Origin: Arcuatula senhousia
Taxonomy: Eukaryota; Mollusca; Bivalvia; Mytilida; Mytilidae
Assembly: GCA_963971305.1 (NCBI GenBank)
Contig: CAXARO010001820.1
Location: forward strand, 1 to 64,000
Length of the DNA stretch: 64,000 nucleotides
Reading direction: 5' to 3'
Each line of letters opens with the position of its first letter. Positions within the stretch are counted from its first letter, which is position 1. The notes beneath the pieces are model-generated. The model did not search any database, was not told the DNA's origin, and was given only the letters and a program-made list of their open reading frames with translations. Shown here piece after piece: positions 11,501 to 21,730 of this stretch. Both the position numbers and the translations under genes were made by a program.

Positions 11501-14500
11501 GTGAGACTTAGGTATGGTGTTTCCAACGGCGGGGGCAGCTGACTTTAACATTTTACACTGTTTATATACATGATATAGGACTTGAACATATTGTAAGAGT
11601 TTTTTCTGTCGTCCGTTTAACAACTTCTACTCATGGTAGAGCAATGATATTTGGTATGCATCATCATCAGCATAATTGTAGATCAAATCCAAGGTCAATT
11701 AATGCATATGCCCCCACCATCATGGTCCACTGACTTAAACATTTTACACTGTTGATATAGGACTTGTACATGTTGTAAGAGTTTTTTCTGTCGTCCGTTT
11801 AACAGCTTCTACTCATGGTAGAGCAATGATATTTGGTATGCATCATCATCAGCATAATTGTAGATCAAATCCAAGGTCAATGTATGCATATGCCCCCACC
11901 ATCACGGTCCACTGACTTTAACATTTTACACTGTTTATATTGGACTTGTACATGTTGTAAGAGTTTTTTCTGTCGTCCGTTTAACAGCTTCTATTCATGG
12001 TAGAGCAATAATATTTGGTATGCATCATCATCAGCATAATTGTAGATCAAATCCAAGATCAATTTATGCATATGCCCCCACCATCACGGTCCACTGACTT
12101 TAACATTTTACACTGTTTATATTGGACTTGTACATGTTGTAAGAGTTTTTTCTGTCATCCGTTTAACAACTTCTACTCATGGTAGAGCAATGATATTTGG
12201 TATGCATCATCATCAGGATAATTGAAGATCAAATCTAAGGTTGATTTGTGCATATGTCCCCACCGTCACGGTCCACTTACTTTGACATTTTACACTGTTT
12301 ATAGTACTTGTAAGATTTTTTTCTTGTGACTGTTGAACAACTTTTACTCATGGTACACCAATGATATTTGGTATGCATCATCATCAGCACAATTGTAAAT
12401 CAAATCCAAGGTCAGTTTTTGTATATGCCCCTGCTGTTACGGTCCACTGACTTTGACAAATTACACTGTTTTAGGACATTGTTTCTGTGTCCAACAGCGA
12501 CAGGCGAGACATCTCTCTGTGTTAACAGTTTATGATTATCCAATTGCTTTGTAATTTGGCAGTGATGTTCCTTACAATAAAAGGATGGATGGGATTGATT
12601 TTGGGGGTGCCCCTTTTTTTTGTTTACAAATTAGGGGCCCAAAAAGGGGAAAATAATTCAAATATTTTATTTGTTCTTACAATAACTTTAGTGGTAGTTA
12701 GCCAATTGCTATGAAATTTGTCAAGGATTGTTCTTACCATAAAAGAGTGGGCCTGATCAAATTTTGTGACCCCCTTTTTCACCCGTTACAAAATTAGGGG
12801 CCAAAAAGTGCTGAAATCAAAATTTTTTTTATTTTTGGTCCGATTTTGAAATTTTTTTTTGCAAGTTTCTTCTTGTCAAGTAGCCTTTCCCAAAAAAAAT
12901 TAAATTGTTGTGACCCCCTTTTTTTCACCCATTCGAAAATTAGGGGCCAAAAGGGGTCAAAATCGATTTTTTTTTTTATTTTTGGTCTGATTTTGAAATT
13001 TTGTTGGCAAGTTTGTTCTTGTGAAGTAGTGAATCCAAAATTTAGATAAAATTTTTGTGACCTGATCAAATTTTGCGACCCCCCCCCTTTTTCACCTGTT
13101 ACAAAATTAGGGGCCAAAAGGGGCTGAAGTCGAAATTTTTTATTTTTGGTCTGATTTTGAAATTTTTTTTTGCAAGTTTGTTTTTGTCAAGTAGCCTTTC
13201 TAAAAAAAATTAGATTGTTGTGACCCCCCCTTTTCACTCATTAGAAAATTAGGTGCCAAAAGGGGTCAAAATCGAATTTTATTTATGTTTGGTCTGATTT
13301 TGAAATTTTGTTAGCAAAGGAGAAGGGATGATAAGGCCTCTTTTTGGTCTAAAAAATAAAAGTTATGAAAATGTGTCTATATTTGCTCATAATATAGAGT
13401 AAAGATTACTTTAAAGAAAAACATATCACAAACTTTTAGTACTTAATGTATAAACGTCATAATGCCGTCATAATGTTAATCATTATTACAAAAAGTGAGA
13501 AAATCATTAATTTTCAGCTGATTTGGAGCTATATTTTGGATCAGAAAACAATGTGCACATTCAAGAAACAACTTTATATTTTAAGACAGTATTTATTAGA
13601 GCAATAAAAAGGTTATGTGAAAGTATAAAGTTGTTTCTCGCGTGTGCTCATATTTATCTAGTCCTAAATGTATCTAAAAAACGAACAAAAATGATGAAAA
13701 TTGTCATAAATTGGTACATACATGATTTTTAGGTTATATTTTTGACATAAGAATCACACTTGATCCCCAAAACCTGTATGTATTTTCATTTTTCAGCATT
13801 TTCAGGAATATTTTAGGGAAATTTGACAGCTGTATTAAAAAGTTGAAAATTGTTGAAAATAATAGTTCAAAATAAGGCCTTATTGCCCCTACTCCTTTGT
13901 TCTTGTGAAGTAGTGAATCCAAAATTTAGATTTAATTTTTGCAACCTGATCAAATTTTCGACCCCCCCTTTTTCACCCATTATAAAACTAGGGGCCAAAA
14001 GTGGCTGAAATTGAAATTTTTTATTTTTGGTCCGATTTTGAAAAAAATTTTTTGCAAGTTTGTTCTTTTCAAGTAGCCTTTCCCAAAAAACATTAAATTG
14101 TTGTGACCCCCCCCCCTTTTCACCCATTAGAAAATTAGGGGCTATCCAAATTTTTTTATTTTTGGTCTGATTTTGAAATTTTGATAGCAAGTTTGTTCTT
14201 GTGAAGTAGTGAATCCAAAATTTAGATTAAATTTTTGCGACCTCCCCTTTTTCACCTGTTACATAATTAGAGGCTCAACAGTGGCAAAAAATTCAAATAT
14301 TTATTTGTCCTCATAGTAACTTTGGTCCTAGTTGAGCCAATTGCTATTTCATCTCATTTTGAAAAAAAAATTCCGTTTGAAATGTGAACAGAAAGTCCAC
14401 CATAAGCTGCATGTGTCAAAAACCTTTGTCAGTCCACCATGGGCTGCATGTGTCCAGAGCAATTGGCTATCCATATTAGCCTAAAACCTACAGGGTTTAA

Positions 14501-17500
14501 CATGTTGCGGTCGTATCATGATGCGCTTGGCGAAGCTTTTTATTTATCCTTTAAATCACTTTTCATGCATATTTCCTTATATAGTGGCTTCTATAACCGT
14601 AAAATTTTACCAAAAAGTACTGACAAAACGAAACTAAATTTCTTTGGTAACTATTATTTTGTTTTGCCAGTTTATTGAAAATAATCCTAAATTTGTATTA
14701 TTTCACTATAAACAAATCATCAATGGCCACCTTATTTGAATATTGTGGATTATTTACAATTTTTGTCTCGCCTGTGACGAATAGTGGCGGAAGGCGAGAC
14801 ATAGGTATTACTTTCCGGCGGCAGCGGCGTAAACTTTTTTGTAAGACTTTTGTGGACACTGAATTGCTTGAAAAGTATAAAAGCAAGGTATTTGATATTG
14901 GTTATATAGACAGTTGAGGTTATGGTCTACGCAACTGTTACCCTGCTATTTGACCCTGATCCCATTTTCATGCTCCAGTGACTCTGTAAACTTAGACCTT
15001 TTTACAGGCTGAAAACTTTCTTGTAAGACTTTTCTGGACAGTGAATTGCTTGAAAAGTATAAAATCTAGGCATCTGATATTGGTTATATAGACAGTTGAG
15101 GTTATGGTCTACACAACTGTCTTTGTGCCGAGTGACCCTGACGCCATTTCCACACTCCAGTGACTCTGTGAACTTAGACTATTTTACAGGCTGAAAACTT
15201 TATGTAAGACTTATGTGGTCAGTGAATTGCTTGAAAAGTTTAATAGCTAGGCATTTGATATTGGTTATATTGACAGTTGAGGTTATGGTCTAGGAACTGT
15301 TACCGTGTCGTGTGACACTGACCCCATTTCCATGCGCCAGTGACTCTGTGAACTTAGACCTTTTTGCAGGAACTATAAGTCATATGTTGATGAAACTTGG
15401 TATGCATATGCCCCAGTAGTAGCTTAGTAAATCTGCATCCCCATCTTTTGAACTTGACCTTGATATTTTTCTAAAAAATGCCTGACCAAATGACTGGCAA
15501 AATTTTTCAGCTTTCCAGAAGTCTGAATACAGGGATGTAAGTACTTTCATTTTGTTCATTGTAAATCAATTAGGATGCTGGAGGTTAGAATGGCAACAAG
15601 TCAAAATATAGCATGCCATACGACCTCCAATGTTGTTGGAGTATGTTTGGGACATTACTGGCTATGCTTTTGATTGTATTTTAAATGAATAGACCTACAG
15701 TGCAAATGTCTCTTCCTACCCAGCACAAAAGGGTCCATTTAACATAACTGAACGCTTGGCCATTGATATTAAGATGGATTAACATCATTATGGAACAAAT
15801 TTATTGTATTATTCTTAAATTTCTCGGGAACTACATAAAAGATCCTTATGAATTTGCATGTATGTATGCCAGAGATTCTGAAGGTATTTTGATTATTACT
15901 GGACCGATCAACAATTTTCAAGCAATTTCAGCAATATTTTAATAAAAATTCCAAAATTATTACTGGACAAAACCAATTTTTACCAGACATTTGGTTCGGT
16001 CCGACAGACTATCAGTATCACTGTATGCTAGTTCAAGGGCTAAAAGATTTGCTCTTATTTAATATCTGTATGTCTGAGATACTTGGGTTATATTTTTAGG
16101 TTGTATTGTGACCGTCCAAACCATGTTAACTTCAAATACAGACGCTTCTCAACAGACAGTTGGCAGCCTGAAAATGATGATCAGCAGTTGGAGTTGTTTG
16201 AGTTGAATTTGAATGGAGATCATATCTCTCCTCCAGGTGCTCATTATTATATTGCATGTTATGTGTTGTTGGGGTGGCAACAATTAGTTTTTGGACCATA
16301 ACTCAAAAAGTATTCTCAAATAATCTTGAACTCAAATAATATTCAGTTTGGTAAAGCTTTTGAATACTGCGGAATATGACAAAAGAAACATGATAAATGT
16401 TTTAAGGCCAAAATAAAATATATGTCTGTTTCCGATTGCCCGACCTACCTGGATTAAGAAGCCCCTACCTTAAACATTTTATTGATATGTGTAAAAAATT
16501 CTTTTTAGCTCACCTGACCCGAAGGGTCATGTGAGCTATTGTCATCACTTGGCGTCCGTCGTCCGTCTGTCGTCCGTCAGTCGTCCGTCTGTCTGTAAAC
16601 TTTTTCAAACGTTAACTCCTCTGACACCATAAGTCCAATTGAAACCAAACTTGGTGTGGTTGATCTTTAGGGTATGGCCTACAAAACTATTGTTCGGATT
16701 TTCGATTTTTCAAAAAACATGGCTGCCGTGGCTAAAAATAGAACATAGGGGTAAATTGCAGTTTTTTTGCAAATGATCAGCATGACAAGATCTATCTACC
16801 CTGAAATGTTGGAGAAAATCTGGCAACCCATGTAGGAGTTATTGCCCTTTTTCTGGATTTTTTCTTAATTTTCAACTTAGTTTATAGAATATCTCAAGAA
16901 CAGTTTGAGATATCAGTGAAATGTAAATTGCATATTGTGCAGAACATCAAGATCTGCAAAATATGTAATTGGGTCAACCTTGTAGGACCATTTATTTTAG
17001 GAGTTATTTCCCTTTTTTTGCAAATTGATCATTTTACTGTGTTTTTTTATGATTTTACAATAAAAAAAATTGTTTTTGAAGACAGGAAAGTTTGTTTCAT
17101 TATAATGGCTTCAGCTCAATCAGAGCTTTAGGTCATAGAAATCAGGTGAGGGATACAGGCTCCTTAGAGCCTCTTGTTTTGTGAACTCAATTCCTCTTAG
17201 ACCGCTTGATGGATTTTGATAAAATTTTGTAGGATTGTTTGTCATGATATGTAGTTGATCATATTGCACCACCATTTTGATTCGACATTTTTTGTACGAG
17301 TTATGGGACTTTATCGACCTTGTTCATTTTAGGTCATAGGAACACTTTGTGAGCTCAACACCTCTTAGACCGCTTGATGAATTTTGATGAAATTTTGTAG
17401 GATTGTTTGTCATGATATGTAGTTGATCATTTTGCACCGCCATTTTGGTTCGACATTTTTTGTAAGAGTTATGGGACTTTATCGACTTTGTTCATTTTAG

Positions 17501-20500
17501 GTCATAGGAACATTTTGTGAGCTCAACTCCTCTTAGACCGCTGGATGGATTTTGATGAAATTTTGTAGGATTGTTTGTCCTGATATGTAGTTGGTCATAT
17601 TGCACCGCCATTTTGATTCAACATTTTTGGTAAGAGTAATGGGACTTTATCGACTTTGTTAATTTTAGGTCATAGGAACACTTTGTGAGCTCAACTCCTC
17701 TTAGACCGCTGGATGGATTTTGATGAAATTTTGTAGGATTGTTTGTCATGATATGTAGTTGATCATATTGCACTGCCATTTTGATTCGACATTTTTTGTA
17801 AGAGTTATGGGACTTTATCGACTTTGTTCATTTTAGGTCATAGGAACACTTTGTGAGCTCAACTCCTCTTAGACCGCTGGATGGATTTTGATGAAATTTT
17901 GTAGGATTGTTTGTCATGATATGTAGTTGATCATATTGCACTGCCATTTTGATTCGACATTTTTTGTAAGAGTTATGGGACTTTATCGACTTTGTTCATT
18001 TTAGGTCATAGGAACACTTTGTGAGCTCAATTCCTCTTAGACCGCTTGATGGATTTTGATGAAATTTTGTAGGATTGTTTGTGATGATATGTAGTTGATC
18101 ATATTGCACCGCCATTTTGATTCGACATTTTTTGTAAGAGTTATGGGTCTTAGACTGCTTGACAGATATTTATTTATATTCATTACTTTGCTGTTTGTAA
18201 TATTTTATATGCACCTTTGATGCGGCAGTGGACATAGCCATGTGTAACATGTCCTTGTTAATCTTAATCCGCTTATCAGTCCTGTAAAATTCAGAAATTG
18301 GTCCAATAAGTCCTGGAATTGTGCGGTACAAAATGTGTATGAATCGTGATATATGAAACTTGGTATATAGATAGAACACCATATGAAGATATGCATACTT
18401 TCAAGAAAGTTTGATACTCCAAATTTTGTAGGAGTACATCCCTTTATACTTTATAGTAAAAATTTTCTGAAAATTTGCTTTTTTCATTTCATTTCGAATC
18501 TGAACAGAATTTAAAAAAAAAATGGTACATGTTTATTGATAGAGCATAAATATTCTGTATGTTTTTCTGTGTACTGGTGAAATCATATAAAAATGATATA
18601 ATAATAGTAATAATAATAATAATAATTATAATAATCAAAGCGTCATATATAAATGTGCATATTACCAGAAAATTTTGTTCCTTCAAATTTTGTTGGAGTT
18701 GTGGCCAAACTTGATTATATTGTTGAAATCTCTGTAAACCACAACAGACTGAACATAAACAAAACAATATTATACAAAAATTTGGGAAACATGAGTGAGA
18801 CATTGTTTTTCAAAATGTAGCTCTCTTCTTTTGAAAGGTGTTCCCAAGTATGTGACGCCACACTATGAAGCTGCACGGATGGAATCTGTTAGATCAGCTA
18901 TTGAAAAGACAAAGACATTTCTAACATTTGATCAATTTAATTGGTGGAAAGATTTTTTGGAAAATCCAGATCAGTATGTGAATCGGCAATTAGTATGGCC
19001 TTTACTGAAACTGAAGAAGGTGAACAGAGTTCTAGATATACCAAAAGTTCCAGAAAGCACACAACCATCATGCATAAATAGCATGATAGTAGCTGAAGGT
19101 GTTGTGAGAGAGGTAAGCATTATTTATGTTTTTATGTTGCTGCAATGTGTTGCAGATTTTTTAAATTTGCAAAATCTTCACATACTTGACAGTTTGTTTT
19201 ATGTGGTGACATTGATATTGTATATCATATCAATATTATTATCATTAATGTTTATAATTCAAACAAGAAATTGCATGCTAAGCATATCCCAACTCGTTTC
19301 AACAACTTATTTGACTTGACAAACAGGAAGTAGATGTTCTACAAACCCCAAAAAGGGTAGATCTGTACAACTCATTACTGTTAAGGTGTATACCAAATTT
19401 CAAATCAACCCCTATAGTAAAAGATGAAAAATCTGTAACAAAACTTTTGGATGGAAGGATGGAAAAGGTGATTGCGATATTGGCCCTCTTTATAGAGTGG
19501 CGGTATAGTATGATATAATCTAGAAATTACTGCAACACTTATGAAAGATATTACTGTATGGTTTCTTTTTTAGCTCACCTGACCCAAAGGGTCATGTGAG
19601 CTATTGTCATCACTTGGCGTCCGTCGTCCGTCTGTCCGTCCGTAAACTTTTCAAACATTAACTCCTCTGACACCATAAATCCCACTTATACTAAATTTAG
19701 CACACTTGATTATTGGCATTAGTGCTACAAAACTGATGCTTGGAATTTTGATTTTTCGAAAAACATGGCCGCTGTGGCTAAAAATAGAACATAGGAGTAA
19801 ATTGCAGTTTTTGCAAATAACTCAAAAACCGTCACAGATATCAAAATTTTGGCAGAGGGTAAAAGTGATCAGCATGTCAAGATCTATCTACTCTGAAATT
19901 TTGAAGAAGATCCAGCAACCCATGTAGGAATTATTGCCCTTTTTCCAGATTTTTTCTTAATTTTCAACTTAGTTTATTGAATATCTCATAAATGGTTTGA
20001 GATATCAGTGAAATTTGCATATTGTAAGGAACATCAAGATCTACAAAATATGTACCATTTATTTTAGGAGTTATTTCCCTTTAAAGGTGAAAATTGATGA
20101 TTTTTACTGTGTTTGTTTTTACAATTTAGAAAAACTGTTTTTGAAGACAGAAAAGTTTGTTTCATTATAATATTGCCTCAGCTCAATCAGGGCTTCAGGC
20201 CATAGAAATCAGGTGAGCGATTCAGGCTTCTGGTAGCCTCTTGTTATTAGGATATACTACTTTTGCATAGTATTGTATTTTATATATTTTGTAGTAATAT
20301 AACTAATATAAATGTGAAATTCAAAACATTCAATTTCTTTTGAAAAGGAAATCTATTGAAAATAAGTTACTTATGTCCCTTTGGTACAATATCTGATTAA
20401 TGATTCACTTTAATTTTAGGGTGAAAGAAAAGAAAATCCTCCCTTAAGACTAATGAAGATAAAAATAAATTGTACATTTATATAACTACATAATTTTATG

Positions 20501-20560
20501 CTTTCTTTTGTCTTCTAGGTTACAACAAAGAAGAAAAGAAAGAATAATGCAAGGAAATGA
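2298..20560 (+). CDS. Multi-exon gene, 3' part: transposase-like DUF7869-type protein
   Basis: Six exons join with consistent phases: 2298-2555, 9432-9673, 16100-16236, 18838-19112, 19327-19467 and 20519-20560. Together they give 1095 nt, or 364 residues plus a stop. All introns follow GT-AG. Two hallmarks come in order: CDNCGRENKNKYV near the end of the first exon, and GHTHEDIDQRFS early in the second. I remember this pair from a widespread, uncharacterised metazoan family labelled DUF7869. The conserved D-N and H-T-H-E-D residues suggest an RNase-H-like, transposase-derived fold, but that is inference. The protein ends in a Lys/Arg-rich tail (TKKKRKNNARK) that could be a nuclear signal. There is no signal peptide or membrane segment in the visible part. 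The 5' end is missing: the first visible exon starts in phase 0 after TTTTCAG, and no start codon was found upstream. Introns 1-3 (6.9, 6.4 and 2.6 kb) are mostly repeats. No lesion was seen, so the gene may be functional. Confidence 0.8.
2556..2749 (+). other. Start of intron 1, nothing recognised
   Basis: Non-coding sequence between the exon donor and the first repeat element. Confidence 0.5.
2750..5018 (+). mobile_element. Hairpin-capped tandem-repeat element, family A copy 1 (with nested family C)
   Basis: The 5' cap is degenerate. It is followed by the CGTCCGTC-rich patch at 2776-2802 and by units of about 510 bp starting near 2810, 3325 and 3832. Each unit opens with AACTCCTCTGACACC. 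The 3' end carries ATCAGGTGAGCGATTCAGG and the hairpin GGCTCCTGGGAGCC followed by CTCTTGTT. Another element interrupts the third unit at 3910-4473. No protein is encoded; short frames here are chance. It is probably non-autonomous. Confidence 0.75.
3910..4473 (+). mobile_element. Hairpin-capped element, family C, nested in family A
   Basis: The 5' hairpin has arms CCCCCAC and GGTGGGG flanked by TGTCT and AGACA. A CTGTCCGTGCGTCTGTCC patch follows, then three units of roughly 190 bp containing CAACTCCTCTGAAACT and AAACTTGG. The 3' end repeats the right half of the cap (GGGGGAGACATCG). The host unit resumes with ATGCTTGGATTTTTG at 4476, so the insertion is younger than its host. Confidence 0.75.
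5019..6445 (+). other. Intron 1 sequence; two weak units at about 6080-6430
   Basis: 5019-6000 shows nothing recognisable. Near 6080-6430 two diverged units of about 175 bp share AACAAGTTTGAAGTTT and AAGCAAGTTTTAAGTTT, followed by a GAGTTATGGG-like phrase. They resemble cores of the tandem-unit families, but no cap is visible. Confidence 0.4.
6446..6481. repeat. Possible terminal repeat of a DNA element
   Basis: CAGTGGCAGATGCAGGGGTG plus GGTGGTCCCACAG resembles, inverted, the stretch at 9218-9260 (GGGACCACCCC and CTGGATCCGCCCCTGC). The two may be the ends of one decayed element of about 2.8 kb that later took other insertions, or two separate copies. Confidence 0.35.
6682..7770 (+). mobile_element. 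Hairpin-capped element, family B copy 1
   Basis: It starts with TTTTGTCTCGCC, a short AAGCAAAAAGGAGAC arm and a GGCGCGGCTACGGCGGCGGC patch. About five core units of roughly 165-180 bp follow, with AAGTCCTAGGTGGATGAAAC, TTGGTATGCA and CATCTGCATCCCCATC. The 3' end is AAAGGCGAGACATACTTTAG. It is non-coding. Short minus-strand frames across it are repeat shadows. Confidence 0.78.
8029..8152. mobile_element. 124-bp MITE with 15-bp TIRs and 7-bp target duplication
   Basis: The left end CACAGGGGCCTGCTC (8029-8043) and right end GAGCAGGCCCTTGTG (8138-8152) are inverted copies with one mismatch. They are flanked by the direct repeat GGTGGAT at 8022-8028 and 8153-8159. This is a complete miniature DNA transposon. 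The superfamily is not assigned. Confidence 0.85.
8550..9186. mobile_element. TIR element of about 640 bp
   Basis: The left end contains CCATAGAAATACCCAAGAAT and a second ACCC-rich repeat. The right end contains GGTATTCTTGGGTGTTCTTG and CTATTTCTATGG. The ends are inverted copies over about 35 bp, and the interior is AT-rich without a transposase frame. No clear target duplication was seen. Confidence 0.6.
9432..9673 (+). CDS. DUF7869-like gene, second visible exon (80 codons + 2 nt)
   Basis: The exon lies between acceptor AATTACAG and donor GTAATT, phase 0 in and phase 2 out. It carries LSFLIKGHTHEDIDQRFSKI, the strongest family motif here, and ends in HSYQHQFW. Without splicing the frame stops at once after the donor. 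Confidence 0.85.
9993..11432 (+). mobile_element. Hairpin-capped element, family A copy 2
   Basis: The 5' cap has arms AGCTCAC/GTGAGCT. A CGTCCGTCATCGTCTGTCG patch follows, then roughly seven units. Four consecutive ones at 10490, 10644, 10797 and 10950 have a period of about 153 bp, with GCTCTACAAAAGTCTCC and GTTGTCAGATGACCCCTTAT. The 3' end is GGCTCCTGGGAGCC plus TCTTGTT. It is inserted inside a T-run of the family D core, consistent with insertion at TT. Confidence 0.82.
11490..12530 (+). mobile_element. Family B copy 2, 5' cap truncated
   Basis: It begins with half a cap (GTTGCGGAAGGTGAGAC). Five units of about 180 bp plus a diverged one follow, with TTCTGTCGTCCGTTTAACA, GGTATGCATCATCATCAGCA and CAAATCCAAGGTCAAT. 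The 3' end is ACAGGCGAGACATCTCTCTG. The family D unit resumes with CCAATTGCTTTG at 12540. Confidence 0.78.
13315..13899. mobile_element. TIR element of about 585 bp inside family D array
   Basis: CAAAGGAGAAGGGATGATAA at 13315 and the inverted form of TTATTGCCCCTACTCCTTTG at 13880-13899 are matching ends with a few mismatches; AAGGCC follows inward on both sides. The family D unit continues with TTCTTGTGAAGTAGTG directly after. The interior is AT-rich, and a 69-codon frame there has no recognisable product. Confidence 0.65.
14356..14755 (+). other. Intron 2 sequence with one short duplication
   Basis: A phrase of about 20 nt, CCACCAT(A/G)AGCTGCATGTGTC-like, occurs twice between 14395 and 14455. 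Otherwise nothing is recognised. Confidence 0.4.
14758..15480 (+). mobile_element. Family B copy 3 with mixed core units
   Basis: The 5' hairpin GTCTCGCC...GGCGAGAC is followed by CCGGCGGCAGCGGCG and three units of about 180 bp with GTAAGACTTTTGTGGACA and GATATTGGTTATATAGACAG. The last unit (15369-15480) switches to the core of copy 1 (GATGAAACTTGGTATGCATA). No 3' cap follows. It is a chimeric and probably truncated copy. Confidence 0.7.
16100..16236 (+). CDS. DUF7869-like gene, third visible exon
   Basis: Acceptor TTTTTAG is followed by one base completing a Trp codon split with the previous exon. The exon gives LYCDRPNHVNFKYRRFSTDS and a WQPEND segment, then leaves in phase 1 at donor GTGCTC. 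The phase match across a 6.4-kb intron is the main support. Confidence 0.75.
16507..17178 (+). mobile_element. Hairpin-capped element, family A copy 3
   Basis: A clean 5' cap has arms AGCTCAC/GTGAGCT and TGACCC/GGGTCA around GAA. A GTCCGTC patch follows, then about one long unit (AACTCCTCTGACACCATAAG), a 3' ATCAGGTGAG and a worn hairpin GGCTCCTTAGAGCC plus TCTTGTTT. Confidence 0.82.
17179..18150 (+). repeat. Family F tandem repeat, six units of about 169 bp
   Basis: Units near 17180, 17349, 17518, 17687, 17857 and 18026 are highly similar. They contain CCTCTTAGACCGCT, GATGAAATTTTGTAGGATTG and GAGTTATGGGACTTTATCG. The block abuts the 3' end of a family A copy directly. No own cap was seen. 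Confidence 0.85.
18151..18812 (+). repeat. Decayed family C fragment with (TAA)n microsatellite
   Basis: Phrases such as ATGAAACTTGGTATATAGAT, CATACTTTCAAGAAA and GGAGTTGTGGCC match diverged family C units. GAGTGAGACATTGTTTTTC at 18792-18810 matches its 3' cap. 18600-18640 is a TAA-type microsatellite. Confidence 0.55.
18838..19112 (+). CDS. DUF7869-like gene, fourth visible exon
   Basis: A pyrimidine-rich acceptor (CTCTTCTTTTGAAAG) enters with two bases that complete the split Gly codon. The exon encodes GVPKYVTPHYEAARMESVRS and a WWKDFLENPDQYV segment, and leaves in phase 0 at a strong GTAAGC donor. This looks like the C-terminal helical part of the protein. Confidence 0.85.
19327..19467 (+). 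CDS. DUF7869-like gene, fifth visible exon (47 codons)
   Basis: The exon follows a 214-nt intron with acceptor ACAAACAG. It encodes EVDVLQTPKRVDLYNSLLLR and ends LLDGRMEK. The donor GTGATT is weak, so the 3' edge is less certain than the other junctions. Confidence 0.65.
19572..20245 (+). mobile_element. Hairpin-capped element, family A copy 4
   Basis: The 5' cap AGCTCACCTGACCC/GGGTCATGTGAGCT folds into a hairpin. A CGTCCGTCTGTCCGTCCG patch and one long unit follow, then ATCAGGTGAGCGATTCAGG, a mutated 3' hairpin (GGCTTCTGGTAGCC) and TCTTGTT. It sits in the last intron of the DUF7869-like gene. Confidence 0.82.
20519..20560 (+). CDS. DUF7869-like gene, last exon with stop
   Basis: Acceptor TCTTCTAG leads in phase 0 to VTTKKKRKNNARK and TGA. 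The basic tail is plausible for a nuclear protein. A near-consensus AATAAT lies 29 nt downstream, but no clear AATAAA was seen. Confidence 0.6.
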   Translation, partial: VTTKKKRKNNARK

Positions 20561-20639
20561 TGAGAGCAAAGGACACCTTTTGTGCTAAATAATGTGTATA
20601 CATTTATGTGCTTTACTTTTATTATTGTATCATCTGCAA

Positions 20640-21250
20640 AGCAGAGACATAGTGTGCTGCTTTACTGGCAACCATCTTTTTAACTTGACCTTGACTCAGG
20701 TTTTATAAGACACTCCATATCTCAAGAAATATTATTCTTTACCATAAATGGTATGCCTGTGCCATAGTAGCAGTTTAATAAATCTGGATCCTCATCTTTT
20801 GACCTTGGTCATGATTTTTTGGTTCAGAGATTTTCCAGAATTAAGTTTCCTCTCTGACCTATTTTTCTTAATAGATAAAACCCTAAAATGACCATTTTTG
20901 AAGAGAAAAAAATATGTCTGTGTGCATTTTACTCGGCTGTAGCCATTTGAAAATGAACCAATTCAGCCATTTTCACCAATTTTCATCATTTTTGGTCCTT
21001 TTTGGGACATTTTTCAATAAACGTATTTAGTTATAGAATCAAGTTTTCCCTCAAAAGTTTCTTATTTGTGGATATGATAATTTTGAACCAATCTAACATG
21101 CAAAAAGTATAGGTTCATGTTGATATAAGAAAATTTCCTCCCAAAAACATGCTATTTTTGGTCATTTTCAGGACATCGTAAAATCTGTAAAAATCAACAT
21201 TTTTCTAATCTTTTGTCAATAAAACGTCCTGAACAATCAATTCAAACCAA
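20640..21250 (+). repeat. Decayed family B fragment and unassigned sequence
   Basis: 20640-20840 keeps CTGCTTTACTGGCA, CATATCTCAAGAA and CTTTTGACCTTGG phrases of the family B copy 1 core. 20841-21250 holds two similar TTTTTGG(T)C...GGACAT phrases but nothing identifiable. Confidence 0.5.
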
Positions 21251-21251
21251 A

Positions 21252-21558
21252 ACCAAACCAAAGGTCCATGTGAGCTATTGACATTGCTTTGCAGATAGAA
21301 ATTAGATTTTGCTTGCCTAAATGTTCAGCTCATTTAGCTCCACAAAAGTCTTCATAGGGTCAATGTTGTCAGGTGACCCCGTAAAGAGGTTACAGCTCCT
21401 TAAAGGTGAAAATAGAGTTTTTTGCTGATAAAATGAAAAATATTGCAGATAGAGAGAAGCTGTTGCTTGCTAACCATTCAGCTCATTTAGACTACAAAAG
21501 TCTTCATATTGTTGATATCAAGACCAGGTGAGCGATTCAGGCTCCTAGGAGCCTCTAG
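21252..21558 (+). mobile_element. Family A fragment, internally deleted
   Basis: Half of a 5' cap (GGTCCATGTGAGCTATTG) runs into core units with GCTCATTTAGCTC. It ends in CAGGTGAGCGATTCAGG and the hairpin GGCTCCTAGGAGCC. Part of the core is missing. Confidence 0.7.
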
Positions 21559-21730
21559 TATTTCTTTTTAATGTGAATGTTCTTTTTCAATTAAGGCAGG
21601 ATTTATTTGTAATAAAATTTTTAACAATAACTTTGAAAATTACATTAATTTATTATTTTTAATATTTATTAATTTTCAAAAAGTTATTCTTTGAAACATT
21701 CTATAAAATTACTATTTTTTCATAAAGTTT

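Larger units (their letters stand above)
9780..14355 (+). mobile_element. Family D tandem-repeat element, opened by three later insertions
   Basis: The 5' hairpin around CGACCGCA/TGTGGTC (about 9785-9810) is followed by GTCGTCGTCGTCGCCCGC. Core units of about 160 bp contain CCAATTGCT(A/T)TG, GACCCCC runs, AAATTAGGGGCCAAAA and TTTTTGGTC(C/T)GATTTTG. Family A (9993-11432), family B (about 11490-12530) and a TIR element (13315-13899) interrupt it. Its core phrases resume after each insertion. The 3' end near 14355 is indistinct. Confidence 0.65.

Noticed and set aside
13523..13732. 69-codon frame inside the TIR element at 13315
   Set aside because: No similarity to a transposase; the length is within chance for AT-rich DNA.
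18795..18837. Extending the fourth exon left to an in-frame Met
   Set aside because: The added residues belong to a repeat 3' cap (GAGACATTGTTTTTC), and the phase required by the previous exon fits only the acceptor at 18837.
20400..20460. Extra exon before the last exon of the DUF7869-like gene
   Set aside because: An acceptor-like TTTTAG precedes an open stretch, but no GT donor follows before a stop.
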